A stretch of 37,741 bases of DNA from Mesobacillus selenatarsenatis SF-1 (GTDB lineage: Bacteria; Bacillota; Bacilli; Bacillales; Cytobacillaceae), in NCBI RefSeq assembly GCF_000813125.1, contig NZ_BASE01000009.1, positions 1-37,741 on the forward strand, read 5' to 3'. The notes under the pieces were generated by a model, which did not search any database, was not told the origin of the DNA, and saw only the letters and a list, made by a program, of their open reading frames with translations. Shown here piece after piece: positions 16,768 to 25,771 of this stretch. The first letter of the stretch is position 1, and each line of letters begins with the position of its first letter. The position numbers and the translations under genes are program-made.

Positions 16768-17265
16768 CTAATAAAGTAATTTTTCCATCGCCATAACATC
16801 GACGAATTTTCCATCTAACATACCTTGGTTCTGAAATACACCGACTTCTCGATATCCTTTTTTCCTATATAGACCTTGCCCTAATTCGTTAAAAGCAAAT
16901 GTGAAGAGAACAATTTTATGAAAGCCATTTTCTTTGGCCATTGATTCGATAAAAGTAAGCAACTTACCGCCTATCCCTTTGCCCCTATATTCTCTTTTAA
17001 TGTAAACCGAAAGGTCAGCTACACCTTTGTATGCATCTCGGTTATTGTATTGATTTAAGCTAGCCCAGCCAATTACCTTCCCATCAAGTTCAGCCACAAT
17101 AACTTTGTATCTGTCAGTATGTTTATTCAGCCAATCTCTCATGTAATCAAGATTTTTTGTTGTTGTTTCCAATGTAGCGATTCGGTCAGATATCCCTTCG
17201 TTATAGATGGTTAAGATATCATCTGCATCTTCTTGAGCAGCTACCCGAATAATGGTTTCATTCAA
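16768..17265 (-). CDS. arsN1: GNAT acetyltransferase, ArsN1 type
   Basis: A 165-aa GNAT protein. The opening IIRVAAQEDADDILTIYNEG and ISDRIATLETT are typical of phosphinothricin-type acetyltransferases; the acetyl-CoA loop is RGKGIGGKLL, and FTFAFNELGQGLYRKKGYRE closes the fold. ArsN1 enzymes are known to acetylate the amino group of arsinothricin, a glutamate-mimic organoarsenical antibiotic, and of phosphinothricin. The assignment rests on this pattern and the arsenic neighbourhood. An upstream in-frame GTG (17295) would overlap marR; AGGGGG lies 8 nt before TTG 17265, so I chose TTG. Confidence 0.75.
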   Translation of the reverse strand: MNETIIRVAAQEDADDILTIYNEGISDRIATLETTTKNLDYMRDWLNKHTDRYKVIVAELDGKVIGWASLNQYNNRDAYKGVADLSVYIKREYRGKGIGGKLLTFIESMAKENGFHKIVLFTFAFNELGQGLYRKKGYREVGVFQNQGMLDGKFVDVMAMEKLLY

Positions 17266-17281
17266 CTGTAATTCCCCCTGT

Positions 17282-17737
17282 TTAACAACTGCCACCGTCT
17301 TTATTTGTACCGCAAAATACAGGTGAGCTTGTCATTACTTTCGCAACTAGATGAATAGCTCTTTGCACAGTTTCTCGCTCAAAGTCCGTCATTTGACTAA
17401 AAATAGCCTCTAGATATTCATTAACCTGCCGATCAATTTCTTCTGCGACTTGGTCTCCCTTTTTAGTTAAAACCAGAATACTGGACCTTTTATCTTCCTT
17501 TGACGGCATCTTTTTAACCAATTCCATATTTACAAGTGTTTGAATTTGCCTGCTGAAGGTCGTAATATCAGTACCCAGTAAATCTGCTACCTTCTGTATA
17601 GAGGGATTGTCATTGACACTGATCTCATAAAGGATGTGGCTTTGAGCAGCATTTACATCCACTCCATCGACAGAACAACATGTTTTATTTAATAAACCAA
17701 AACTTCGTGTTATTTCTTGAAAGGATTTTCTCATCAT
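17282..17737 (-). CDS. MarR-family regulator
   Basis: A 151-aa winged-helix repressor. Helix-turn-helix: NPSIQKVADLLGTDITTFSRQIQTL; wing: KMPSKEDKRSSILVLTKKG, the classic MarR DxR/wing sequence. Two cysteines (KTCCSVDG) near residue 20 and two at the C-terminus (VFCGTNKDGGSC) could sense thiol-reactive or trivalent arsenic compounds. It is the second gene of the operon, 10 nt after the oxidoreductase, and its stop is 16 nt before the acetyltransferase start. It should bind the two TTGTAAATTGCAA dyads upstream of the operon. Confidence 0.85.
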   Translation of the reverse strand: MMRKSFQEITRSFGLLNKTCCSVDGVDVNAAQSHILYEISVNDNPSIQKVADLLGTDITTFSRQIQTLVNMELVKKMPSKEDKRSSILVLTKKGDQVAEEIDRQVNEYLEAIFSQMTDFERETVQRAIHLVAKVMTSSPVFCGTNKDGGSC

Positions 17738-17747
17738 TTAATACTCC

Positions 17748-18878
17748 TTAAATGTTTACCAAATTATTTTTCTTCTCCCTTACGGAAGGGATAATTGAAA
17801 ATGCAGTCTTCCTTAATCCAAGAATAAATCTAAATGTAGGTCCATGGCTATGTGAAGATAATGGTCCTGCAAAATATAAACCTGACAAACTCGATTCGAA
17901 GGATTCGTTTAATTTAGGGAAATGAGAATAACCTTCTTCACGATCAATAATAGATAATAAATCCTCATCAAAGAATGGAACTTTATCCAAATCAATACGG
18001 AAGCCAGTTGCTGCAATAATATGGTTAACTGTTTTATCGGTTCCATCTGATAAGACAATCCTGACCTCTTCTTCATTTATCGGTTCAATATGTTCAATCG
18101 ATACCCCTGCATTTTGAGGAACAAGCCCTTCAACATAGGGTTTTAGAAAGTGGGCAACACTTCCTGGAGATTGTCCCCAACCTTGTTTCTTTTCTTCAAT
18201 TGGAAGTTGATAAAAGACATCACCAACGTCTCTAAGTGCAATCTCATTTTCCCTGCTGCCTGCGTAGTTAGGACCTTCCTTGCGATATATCAATTCAACA
18301 TCCGCCCCATCTCTATGCAATAACCCAGCCGCTTCCCATGCGCTTTGACCGCTTCCTAAAACAACTACTCTCTTACCCTTGAACTGAGAAAAGGTCGTGT
18401 AGCCGGATGTATGAGTTACCATTTGAGGAGGTAACTGTTTTAGGAAATCAGGAAGATACTTATAATGTTCCACACCTGTTGCTACAACAACATTCTTTGC
18501 CGTGTATTGTTCTCCCGTTTCACTAATTACTTCGTAGTACCCTGCCTGATTTTTAACCTTGATGATCTTATTAGGAGTGAATTCAATACCTGATTTCTGT
18601 GCAAACCAGTTTGCATACTGAACAAAAATAGGTCTTGGAAGTGGTGTAACCAGGTCAATATCAGTTTCCAATGAAAACTGTTGAACAGTTAACTCATCCT
18701 TTGAGTCAGAAAAACTAACAAATTCATGTGGTGTTCGAATGAACATGTCTTGGGGCATTTGATTTTTCCAAAAATCCATTGGATAGCCAAACAGTTTGTA
18801 TTCCAGATTGTTAGACACAGCATGAGAGGCTAAAGAAATTCCAAATGGGCCCGAACCAATAATAATTAAATCCAACAT
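17748..18878 (-). CDS. FAD-dependent NAD(P)-binding oxidoreductase (ArsO-like)
   Basis: A 376-aa flavoprotein. FAD motif LIIIGSGPFGISLAS at the N-terminus; NAD(P) motif VVVLGSGQSAWEAAGLL at about residue 170; conserved AATGFRIDL near 290; C-terminal LYFAGPLSSHSHGPTFRF. This is the pattern of flavin-dependent monooxygenase-like proteins, some of which are called ArsO in ars operons with unproven function. It is the first gene of the operon. SD AAGGAGA precedes the ATG. It is not obviously paralogous to the neighbouring flavoprotein, so the operon contains two distinct ones. Confidence 0.85.
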   Translation of the reverse strand: MLDLIIIGSGPFGISLASHAVSNNLEYKLFGYPMDFWKNQMPQDMFIRTPHEFVSFSDSKDELTVQQFSLETDIDLVTPLPRPIFVQYANWFAQKSGIEFTPNKIIKVKNQAGYYEVISETGEQYTAKNVVVATGVEHYKYLPDFLKQLPPQMVTHTSGYTTFSQFKGKRVVVLGSGQSAWEAAGLLHRDGADVELIYRKEGPNYAGSRENEIALRDVGDVFYQLPIEEKKQGWGQSPGSVAHFLKPYVEGLVPQNAGVSIEHIEPINEEEVRIVLSDGTDKTVNHIIAATGFRIDLDKVPFFDEDLLSIIDREEGYSHFPKLNESFESSLSGLYFAGPLSSHSHGPTFRFILGLRKTAFSIIPSVREKKNNLVNI

Positions 18879-18897
18879 TCTAACATCTCCTTTTTAT

Positions 18898-18985
18898 TTG
18901 CAATTTACAATGTTTATTACATGACATTCAACCTAAATTATTTGTATTATAGTTAATTTATAACATTAATATTTGCAATTTACAA
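18898..18985. promoter_or_regulatory. Two MarR-like operators and promoter region
   Basis: The same 13-mer dyad TTGCAATTTACAA occurs at 18898-18910 and 18973-18985, 75 bp apart, within a 15-nt repeat ATTTGCAATTTACAA. TTGYAA halves are typical of MarR boxes. On the minus strand a -10 TATAAT lies between them (18946-18951). The nearer site is 19 nt from the start codon, so repression by the operon's own MarR is likely. Confidence 0.65.
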
Positions 18986-19077
18986 GTATTATTCATCAAA
19001 TTTTATTGATTAATTAAAAAGATGTTTGTGAAAAATACTTTAGGTTGGAGTTGAAGTAAGTTTATGTACCACAAAGG

Positions 19078-19110
19078 TAAAAAACCGCAAAGCCCTTACG
19101 GCTTTGCGGT
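19078..19110 (-). terminator. Terminator after trxB (end of ars operon)
   Basis: A perfect 11-bp stem ACCGCAAAGCC/GGCTTTGCGGT (19084-19110) with a 5-nt loop and six Ts on the minus strand; 6 nt after the trxB stop. It closes the ars operon. Confidence 0.92.
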
Positions 19111-19115
19111 CCTCA

Positions 19116-20108
<993 letters not shown>

Positions 20109-20537
20109 TTAAGCGTTCGGATAGATGTTCTTTAATGCTTCCTTCATCTCTGGTTTTACATTAATCTTTGGTCTAGCAGATTTTGCTATTTCCTCTGCAG
20201 CGTCAATAGTATTAGCTTGACCCAAATCGAGAAGTGTTCCAACTGCAACCGTCCCTGTGCGATTGCTGCCTCCCATGCAGTGAAAATAAATCTTCTTTCC
20301 TTCGTTGTAGGCATTTACGACTTCATTTATCGCCTTCTTAATAGCTTCCTCTTGGCGCTCTTCATCGTCCACAATTGGACTATGAATACGGTTATAATCA
20401 GAAGCTTCTTCAGGGGCTTCTGCACGCAAATCAAAGATGACATCTACTTTTTCATTTTTCATAACGTCATGGACATCATCTGCACCACCAATAAAAATAC
20501 GATCCTTAATTAGTGCATGATAGTTTTTTTCACTCAT
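20109..20537 (-). CDS. Dual-specificity / tyrosine phosphatase-like protein
   Basis: A 142-aa protein of the cysteine-phosphatase fold. The P-loop HCMGGSNRTG (HCx5R) at about residue 87 is complete, and an acidic general-acid candidate lies in the IVDDEERQEE loop. Small DSP-like proteins occur in some arsenic islands without known role. The active-site thiolate and the phosphate-like shape of arsenate could make it an arsenate-binding or reductase-like enzyme, but no resolving cysteine pair is visible, so this is speculation. GGGAGG precedes the ATG; it lies 17 nt after the selenoprotein candidate stop. Confidence 0.8.
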   Translation of the reverse strand: MSEKNYHALIKDRIFIGGADDVHDVMKNEKVDVIFDLRAEAPEEASDYNRIHSPIVDDEERQEEAIKKAINEVVNAYNEGKKIYFHCMGGSNRTGTVAVGTLLDLGQANTIDAAEEIAKSARPKINVKPEMKEALKNIYPNA

Positions 20538-20554
20538 TATTAAGTCCTCCCTAG

Positions 20555-20833
20555 TTAACAGCAGTCACTTTCATTTCCTAGCAAAACAAATGCATTTTTA
20601 TCTTCTGAAACCTCTAATGTTAGACCCTCGATATGTTCTTCAATATTCAGGTCTATTGCAACTCTGATTTCATTTATAGTTACTACTTTATCCTCTGCTT
20701 CCGGCTCATCCAGAGCCAGACCAACCTGTGGTTTTCCTCAGCCAAAGCCCGCAAAGTAAACGCGGATGCCACTGGCAGCTTGATCATGAAATACTTGCTT
20801 CAAAAGATCACGCGCATCATTGGTGATTTGCAT
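20555..20833 (-). CDS. HesB/IscA-like protein, candidate selenoprotein (in-frame UGA)
   Basis: A 92-residue reading frame from ATG 20833 to TAA 20557-20555, interrupted only by one TGA at 20740-20738 (codon 32). Around it the protein reads YFAGFG-U-GKPQVGLALDEP and it ends NESDCC. This is the HesB-like family recorded in databases as (seleno)proteins: the UGA is at the first conserved cysteine of the IscA fold, and the terminal CC supplies the partner thiols. A conventional caller splits it in two. A hairpin with SECIS features follows the UGA (20700-20720). GAAGGG precedes the ATG, 22 nt after arsA. If not Sec, it is a nonsense-mutated gene, but conserved frame and C-terminus argue against that. 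Role unknown; perhaps arsenic or selenium redox. Confidence 0.8.
20700..20720 (-). promoter_or_regulatory. Putative bacterial SECIS element
   Basis: On the minus strand an 8-bp stem, UCUGGCUC/GAGCCGGA (one U-G wobble), closes a 5-nt loop UGGAU. It starts 17 nt after the UGA, so the loop begins 25 nt after it. Bacterial SECIS elements are known to place the loop about 16-37 nt behind UGA with a G among its first two bases; both hold here. Confidence 0.65.
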
Positions 20834-20855
20834 TATTTCTCAACCCTTCAAAAAT

Positions 20856-22625
20856 TTATTTTACGTAATTTTGCAAGTGTTTATAACCCGAATTATCTTG
20901 GTTAATAAGCGGAACAATTGCACATTTAACAGCTAGTTCCTTATCTACTTTCTCGATCCACTTTTCTTCTGATACAGCTCTCCCACTTAAAACGGGATCA
21001 ATAGTTTTAGTAGCGTACAGACTTTGATTTACTACCCACCATTTAGGCTGAATACCAGCTCGCTTTAAATCTTCTTGTAAACGGCTCGCTTCCAAAACAG
21101 GTGTAGCTTCCGCCAAAGTAACGATTACTACACTCGTCTCTTTTGGATTTCTTAAACGGGGCAAAAGCTTTTCCACGCTCTCTGGTACTTCACCTGTAGA
21201 ACGGGCCAGTTCCTTATGATAGGACTGAGCAGCATCTAACAGCAGTAAAGTATGACCCGTAGGCGCAGTATCAATAACGACGATTTCATCCTGTGAACGG
21301 TTCACAACTTCTGAAAACGCTCGGAAAATAGCAATTTCCTCTGTACATGGAGAATTCAAATCTTCTTCAAGATAAGCAATACCCGCTTCATCTAACTCTT
21401 CCCTAGCTCTTGAAAGAACCTCATTTTTGTATGCTTCCACTTCATGCTTGGGATCAATCCTACTGATGGTTAGCAACTCATTGATATTTTCATCCCGGAA
21501 CATAAAATCAAGATGTGCCGCCGGATCAGTGGTAGTTAAATGAACTTTCTTTCCCTCTTCCACTAGTCCAAGTGCAATTGTCGATGCCATCGTCGTTTTT
21601 CCTACTCCGCCTTTGCCCATTGTTAAAATAACCCTGGTCCCATTAATGGAGAAATCCTTAATGACTTCTTTCAAACCGGCTAAATCATATTTTTGGGCTG
21701 TAGAAGGTGTTTCTGAAGCTGACATCGTATAATGTTTTAATAGAAAACGCAAATTATCAATCCCAGTTAAAGAATAAGAGACAAATGGCAAACAAAATGA
21801 TGGTACTTGTTTTAAAGAATCGGGCAACTTATTTAATGCATTACGTTGCTTTAGATAAAAGGAAGTGGAAACCTCATCAGTCGGAACATAATCCTTCATG
21901 AGGCCATTGATAATAAGCAATTGTTTTGTTATCCCAATCTCTCTCAATTCTTGTGAAGCTCGATCAGCTTCGAATAAGGATGATTCATCTGGTCTTGTCA
22001 CCATGACTAAAGTAGTTTTAGCAGGGTCTGATAGGGCAGCTACTGTCTTGGAGTAAATATCCTTCTTTTCTGAAAGCCCTGATAGAGGCCCCAAACAAGA
22101 AGCACCATGCGTGCTCTCTTCTAGGAATCCTGTCCATGCAGTAGGAAGTTGAAGAAGTCTCAATGTATGTCCCGTTGGCGCTGTGTCAAAAATGATATGG
22201 TCATACCCCTCTACAATTGCTGGGTCTGCAAGCAAACTAGTAAATTCATCAAAAGCAGCTATTTCAACTGTACAAGCACCTGATAATTGTTCCTCCATTG
22301 TTAATACAACAGAATCTGGAAGCTTTCCTCGATATGGGCCAACCACTTTTTCGCGGTAAGTTTTTGCCGCCTCTTCAGGATCTAAATTACATGCAAAAAG
22401 GTTATTTACACTTGGTATAGCTAATGGAGTATTTGATAATTCAATATCTAAAACATCTTGCAGATTAGAGGCCGGATCTGTACTAACTAATAATACTTTT
22501 TTTCCTTGATCAGCTAAAAAAACGGCAGTCGCACATGCTGTAGATGTTTTCCCTACTCCGCCTTTACCTGTAAAAAATAGAAATGGGGTGTTAACAGCTA
22601 CTTTAGGATTAAAAGGTTGGTACAT
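20856..22625 (-). CDS. arsA: ArsA arsenical pump-driving ATPase
   Basis: A 589-aa tandem ATPase. Two P-loops: GKGGVGKTSTAC at about residue 20 and GKGGVGKTTMAS at about 335. The switch motifs DTAPTGHTLRLL and DTAPTGHTLLLL occur once per half. Metalloid-site cysteines known from the plasmid R773 enzyme are present: GACTVEIAAF, GASCLGPLSG and SPCTEEIAIF. It couples ATP hydrolysis to As(III) export through ArsB, with ArsD as metallochaperone. It lies 16 nt after arsD and 22 nt before the HesB-like gene. Full length. Confidence 0.96.
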   Translation of the reverse strand: MYQPFNPKVAVNTPFLFFTGKGGVGKTSTACATAVFLADQGKKVLLVSTDPASNLQDVLDIELSNTPLAIPSVNNLFACNLDPEEAAKTYREKVVGPYRGKLPDSVVLTMEEQLSGACTVEIAAFDEFTSLLADPAIVEGYDHIIFDTAPTGHTLRLLQLPTAWTGFLEESTHGASCLGPLSGLSEKKDIYSKTVAALSDPAKTTLVMVTRPDESSLFEADRASQELREIGITKQLLIINGLMKDYVPTDEVSTSFYLKQRNALNKLPDSLKQVPSFCLPFVSYSLTGIDNLRFLLKHYTMSASETPSTAQKYDLAGLKEVIKDFSINGTRVILTMGKGGVGKTTMASTIALGLVEEGKKVHLTTTDPAAHLDFMFRDENINELLTISRIDPKHEVEAYKNEVLSRAREELDEAGIAYLEEDLNSPCTEEIAIFRAFSEVVNRSQDEIVVIDTAPTGHTLLLLDAAQSYHKELARSTGEVPESVEKLLPRLRNPKETSVVIVTLAEATPVLEASRLQEDLKRAGIQPKWWVVNQSLYATKTIDPVLSGRAVSEEKWIEKVDKELAVKCAIVPLINQDNSGYKHLQNYVK

Positions 22626-22640
22626 GTTTTCACTTCTTTC

Positions 22641-22994
22641 TTACTTGAAATCGATTTTCTTAACGGATTTCTTTTCTTTAAGTTCAGAAATATTTATACC
22701 TGACCATTCTGAGAGCTGTTCATTTGTAGGGTAATTCCCCAATGCAATAATCTCTCCATCTAGTAAGGTAACCGGTAATGCATCTGGGCCTTTTTCATGA
22801 AGTATTTTATTTACAGCCTCATTTTCCGCAAATTTTCCCGGCTCGTTTGCCAAGTTGTATCGAGAAATATCAAAACCCTTTTTTTGTAAAAGGAAAACTG
22901 CAGAAGCCATCCTTGTCAATTCCGGATCAACACTTGGTCCACATACTCCAGTGGGACAACATAATGCAGGATCAAAGATTTCGACTTTTTTCAT
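22641..22994 (-). CDS. arsD: ArsD arsenic metallochaperone
   Basis: A 117-aa ArsD. The metalloid-binding cysteines Cys12, Cys13 and Cys18 are seen in FDPALCCPTGVCG; the rest is the thioredoxin-like fold (GPDALPVTLLDGEIIALGNYP). It delivers As(III) to ArsA and can also act as a weak repressor. The extra vicinal pairs at the C-terminus of the E. coli R773 protein are absent, as in many homologues. AAAGGAG precedes the ATG. A terminator hairpin lies between arsC and this gene, so arsDA may be made at a lower level than arsBC. Confidence 0.95.
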   Translation of the reverse strand: MKKVEIFDPALCCPTGVCGPSVDPELTRMASAVFLLQKKGFDISRYNLANEPGKFAENEAVNKILHEKGPDALPVTLLDGEIIALGNYPTNEQLSEWSGINISELKEKKSVKKIDFK

Positions 22995-23015
22995 TCAAAA
23001 AACTCCTTTAGTTTT

Positions 23016-23046
23016 AAAAATAGCCAAGAGAATATCCTCTTGGCTA
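23016..23046 (-). terminator. Intergenic terminator/attenuator between arsC and arsD
   Basis: A perfect 10-bp stem TAGCCAAGAG/CTCTTGGCTA (23021-23046) with a 6-nt loop is followed by TTTTT on the minus strand (23016-23020). It lies 8 nt after the arsC stop and about 22 nt before arsD. Confidence 0.85.
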
Positions 23047-23053
23047 ATAAGAT

Positions 23054-23473
23054 TTACTTACCAGTTTCAGCAAATGTTTTGATGCGGTCTTTGATCTCAT
23101 CACGTACACGCTGGAAGAAAGCCCATTTCTCTTCTTCTGTACCTTCAGCTTTTGCAGGATCATCAAAGCCCCAATGCTCACGTTTTACGTGAGGTGGTGT
23201 CATTGGGCAATGCTCATCTGCATGGCCACAAAGTGTTACGACTAGATCTGCGTTGTTAAGGATTTGAGGGTCAATCACATCAGATGTGTGGCTGGAAATA
23301 TCAACCCCAGCTTCTTTCATCGCTTTTACTGCATTAGGATTTAAGCCGTGCGCTTCTAGGCCAGCACTCTTAACTTCCCACTCATCTCCAAGATATTGTT
23401 TAGCCCAGCCTTCAGCCATTTGGCTTCTGCAAGAGTTTCCAGTACATAAAAAGTAGATTGTTTTTTTAGACAT
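23054..23473 (-). CDS. arsC: Arsenate reductase, thioredoxin-coupled
   Basis: A 139-aa low-molecular-weight phosphatase-fold ArsC. The P-loop [14 protein letters not shown] gives Cys10 and Arg16; the disulfide relay Cys82 and Cys89 is in [15 protein letters not shown]. It reduces arsenate to arsenite, with the Cys10-Cys82-Cys89 relay recycled by thioredoxin, and the trxB of this operon supplies electrons. The length equals the Bacillus subtilis/Staphylococcus type. SD AAGGGAG precedes the ATG; arsB ends 18 nt upstream. Confidence 0.96.
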   Translation of the reverse strand: MSKKTIYFLCTGNSCRSQMAEGWAKQYLGDEWEVKSAGLEAHGLNPNAVKAMKEAGVDISSHTSDVIDPQILNNADLVVTLCGHADEHCPMTPPHVKREHWGFDDPAKAEGTEEEKWAFFQRVRDEIKDRIKTFAETGK

Positions 23474-23491
23474 AGTTAATTCGCTCCCTTG

Positions 23492-24787
23492 TTAGATAAT
23501 TAGTAACCAAATATATAGTCCTACAAGTGTAATGAACAAAGTAGGGATGGTTAAAATGATTCCTGTTTTAAAATAAGTGCCCCATGAAATCTTTACGCCT
23601 TTTAAAGAAAGAACGTGGAGCCATAGAAGTGTTGCCAATGAACCAATCGGAGTAATCTTCGGACCCAAGTCTGACCCAATGACATTTGCGTAAATAAGTG
23701 CTTCGCGGATAACTCCTGTCGTGTTAGTATCTGCAATCGCCAGAGCATCTATCATGACTGTAGGCATATTGTTCATGATTGAAGACAAAATCGCAGCAAT
23801 GAAGCCCATGCCGATTGTTGCGACAAACAAGCCCTGATCAGCCGCAGCCTGGATGACATCTGCAAGGATGTTCGTCAATCCAGCGTTACGCAGTCCGTAA
23901 ACAACGACGTACATTCCAATCGAGAAGAAGACGATTGCCCACGGTGCTCCTTTTACAACATTTGAAGTGTGGACAGCAGGGCTTCTTCTAGCCATCATCA
24001 AAAAGAAAATTGCAACGATACCCGCAATGAACGATACCGGAATGTTCAGGAATTCACTTGCGAAATAACCGACAAGCAGGATTCCCAATACAACCCACGA
24101 TAGGCGGAACATCTTCATATCCTTGATTGCTTCTACCGGCTTCTTCAAATCAGACATCTCATAGTTCTTTGGGATGCTTTTACGGAAGAATAAATATAGA
24201 ACCAAAATACTTGCCGCTAAAGAGAAGAGGTTCGGCACGATCATGCGAGAAGCATATTCGACGAATCCAATATCAAAGAAATCGGCGGATACTATATTTA
24301 CCAAGTTACTTACTACTAATGGCAGTGAAGTCGTATCGGCAATGAATCCACTCGCGATAATAAAAGGAAACACCATTTTTTCTTCAAACTTCAAATTCCG
24401 CACCATCGCCAAAACAATTGGTGTTAAAATCAAGGCCGCCCCATCATTCGCAAACAACGCAGCTACAGCTGCACCTAGAAGGGACACGTAAACAAACATC
24501 TTAATACCGTTGCCTTTTGCAGCTCGTGCCATGTGCAATGCAGACCATTCGAAAAATCCAATTTCGTCTAAAATGAGGGAAATAATAATGATAGCGATAA
24601 ATGCTAGTGTTGCATTCCAGACAATCCCGGTAACATCAATGACATCCTGAAAATCGACAACACCAAAGATTAAGGCTAAAATCGCTCCTCCTACCGCTGA
24701 CCAGCCAATTCCCAGCCCTTTAGGCTGCCATATGACCAAAGTCAGTGTCACAAGGAAGATTAGTGAAGCTATAATTGCTAATGACAA
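23492..24787 (-). CDS. arsB: ArsB arsenite efflux transporter
   Basis: A 431-aa membrane protein with about 12 hydrophobic segments, the full length of ArsB. Typical stretches are [21 protein letters not shown] and [13 protein letters not shown], and the C-terminal [20 protein letters not shown]. It exports As(III) by antiport alone or as the channel of ArsA. Two in-frame TTG codons are possible (24793 and 24787); GGAGG is 3 nt before the first and 9 nt before the second, so the second is preferred. It lies 15 nt after arsR. It is not an ACR3-type pump. Confidence 0.95.
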   Translation of the reverse strand: MSLAIIASLIFLVTLTLVIWQPKGLGIGWSAVGGAILALIFGVVDFQDVIDVTGIVWNATLAFIAIIIISLILDEIGFFEWSALHMARAAKGNGIKMFVYVSLLGAAVAALFANDGAALILTPIVLAMVRNLKFEEKMVFPFIIASGFIADTTSLPLVVSNLVNIVSADFFDIGFVEYASRMIVPNLFSLAASILVLYLFFRKSIPKNYEMSDLKKPVEAIKDMKMFRLSWVVLGILLVGYFASEFLNIPVSFIAGIVAIFFLMMARRSPAVHTSNVVKGAPWAIVFFSIGMYVVVYGLRNAGLTNILADVIQAAADQGLFVATIGMGFIAAILSSIMNNMPTVMIDALAIADTNTTGVIREALIYANVIGSDLGPKITPIGSLATLLWLHVLSLKGVKISWGTYFKTGIILTIPTLFITLVGLYIWLLII

Positions 24788-24802
24788 TCTCAAACACCTC
24801 CG

Positions 24803-25147
24803 TTATTCACAAGAAATTCGTTTTCCTTGCTTTTCAAGTTCTGTTAATTTTTCTTCCTGACTAGGCAGTGCATTTAAAAGCAATTGTACAAAATCAAATT
24901 GTTCATACTCCTGATTAAGCGAGTAAAAGATCCATTGACCTCTCCTGCTTTCTTTTACCAACCCAGCATCCTTTAATTTTCGGATATGCTGGCTAATGGC
25001 CGGCTGACTTGTATCGAATATCTCTACAAATTCACAAACACAGCAATCATGGTCGGCTAGAATCTTTACCATAGTTAACCTTGTCTTGTCACCGAGAAGT
25101 TTTAGCAAAGCTGCAGCATGTTCAATTTCTATACCTTGTTTTATCAT
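24803..25147 (-). CDS. arsR: ArsR-family As(III)-responsive repressor
   Basis: A 114-aa winged-helix repressor. The As(III) site is the cysteine group in DHDCCVCEFVEIF, on the recognition helix edge; the HTH reads FDTSQPAISQHIRKLKDAGLV. As(III) binding releases DNA and opens the arsRBCDA operon. GGAGG is 9 nt before the ATG at 25147; a GTG one codon earlier is an alternative. A 20-bp dyad overlapping its promoter lies just upstream. It is the first gene of the leftward operon; arsB starts 15 nt later. Confidence 0.95.
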   Translation of the reverse strand: MIKQGIEIEHAAALLKLLGDKTRLTMVKILADHDCCVCEFVEIFDTSQPAISQHIRKLKDAGLVKESRRGQWIFYSLNQEYEQFDFVQLLLNALPSQEEKLTELEKQGKRISCE

Positions 25148-25172
25148 CACACATTACCTCCATCACGAAATC

Positions 25173-25211
25173 ATCATATAATAATACACTTATATAATCA
25201 AGAGATTATAT
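25173..25211 (-). promoter_or_regulatory. ars promoter and ArsR operator
   Basis: On the minus strand TTGATT (25196-25201), a 17-nt spacer and TATGAT (25173-25178) form a good promoter. A 20-bp dyad, ATATAATC-AAGA-GATTATAT (25192-25211), overlaps the -35. The layout matches ArsR repression. The rest of 25151-25409 holds the divergent ynfA leader with TATAAT at 25315 and 25383. Confidence 0.75.
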
Positions 25212-25421
25212 GTAAAAGAAATATTAAGCTAATGTAAATTTTTTTATTGTTAGTTTGCTCCTAACAAACAACTTTATGAATTTGGAATTTCTTTAAATAA
25301 TTTAAAGACTAAGATATAATTTCAACATAACCATCTAAGCAATTAGTAGATTGTTTCTTCATTTTCATTCCAAGGATTAGTATATAATAAAGAATATTGC
25401 CAATAGAAATTGGATTCGGAA

Positions 25422-25757
25422 GTGATTAGAATTTTAAATGTAATCATATTGTTTTTATTTGCTGGTTTAGCGGAAATTGGCGGAGGCTACTTAATTTGGC
25501 TATGGCTAAGAGAAGGAAAACCATATTACTGGGGATTAGCTGGCGGGATTGCCTTAGCTCTCTACGGTGTTATAGCTACATTTCAGACATTTCCATCATT
25601 CGGCAGAGTTTATGCGGCTTATGGTGGAGTGTTTATTGTCTTATCCGTTTTATGGGGATGGGGAATTGATAGAAAAACACCTGATTTATACGATTGGTTA
25701 GGTGCTGTAATATGTATTCTGGGCGTTTCAGTAATGTTATTTGCACCACGTCAATAG
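25422..25757 (+). CDS. YnfA/UPF0060 family membrane protein
   Basis: A 111-aa protein with four membrane segments. The family start [23 protein letters not shown] and the second part [20 protein letters not shown]...PDLYDWLGA are the UPF0060/YnfA signature. Members resemble small multidrug exporters; the physiological substrate is not settled. It diverges from the ars operon and may share its regulation. A TTG at 25410 is also in frame; GTG at 25422 is preferred because the length and N-terminus then match the family, but neither start has a strong ribosome site. Confidence 0.88.
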   Translation: MIRILNVIILFLFAGLAEIGGGYLIWLWLREGKPYYWGLAGGIALALYGVIATFQTFPSFGRVYAAYGGVFIVLSVLWGWGIDRKTPDLYDWLGAVICILGVSVMLFAPRQ

Positions 25758-25771
25758 AAGGAGAATCTTTG

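Noticed and set aside
20633-20905. Plus-strand 90-aa ORF across the HesB-like gene
   Set aside because: It is antisense to the HesB-like frame and the end of arsA, and no domain is visible.
25247-25267. Inverted repeat TTGTTAG-N7-CTAACAA
   Set aside because: Seven-bp stem without a T-run and not overlapping a promoter; could be chance in AT-rich DNA.
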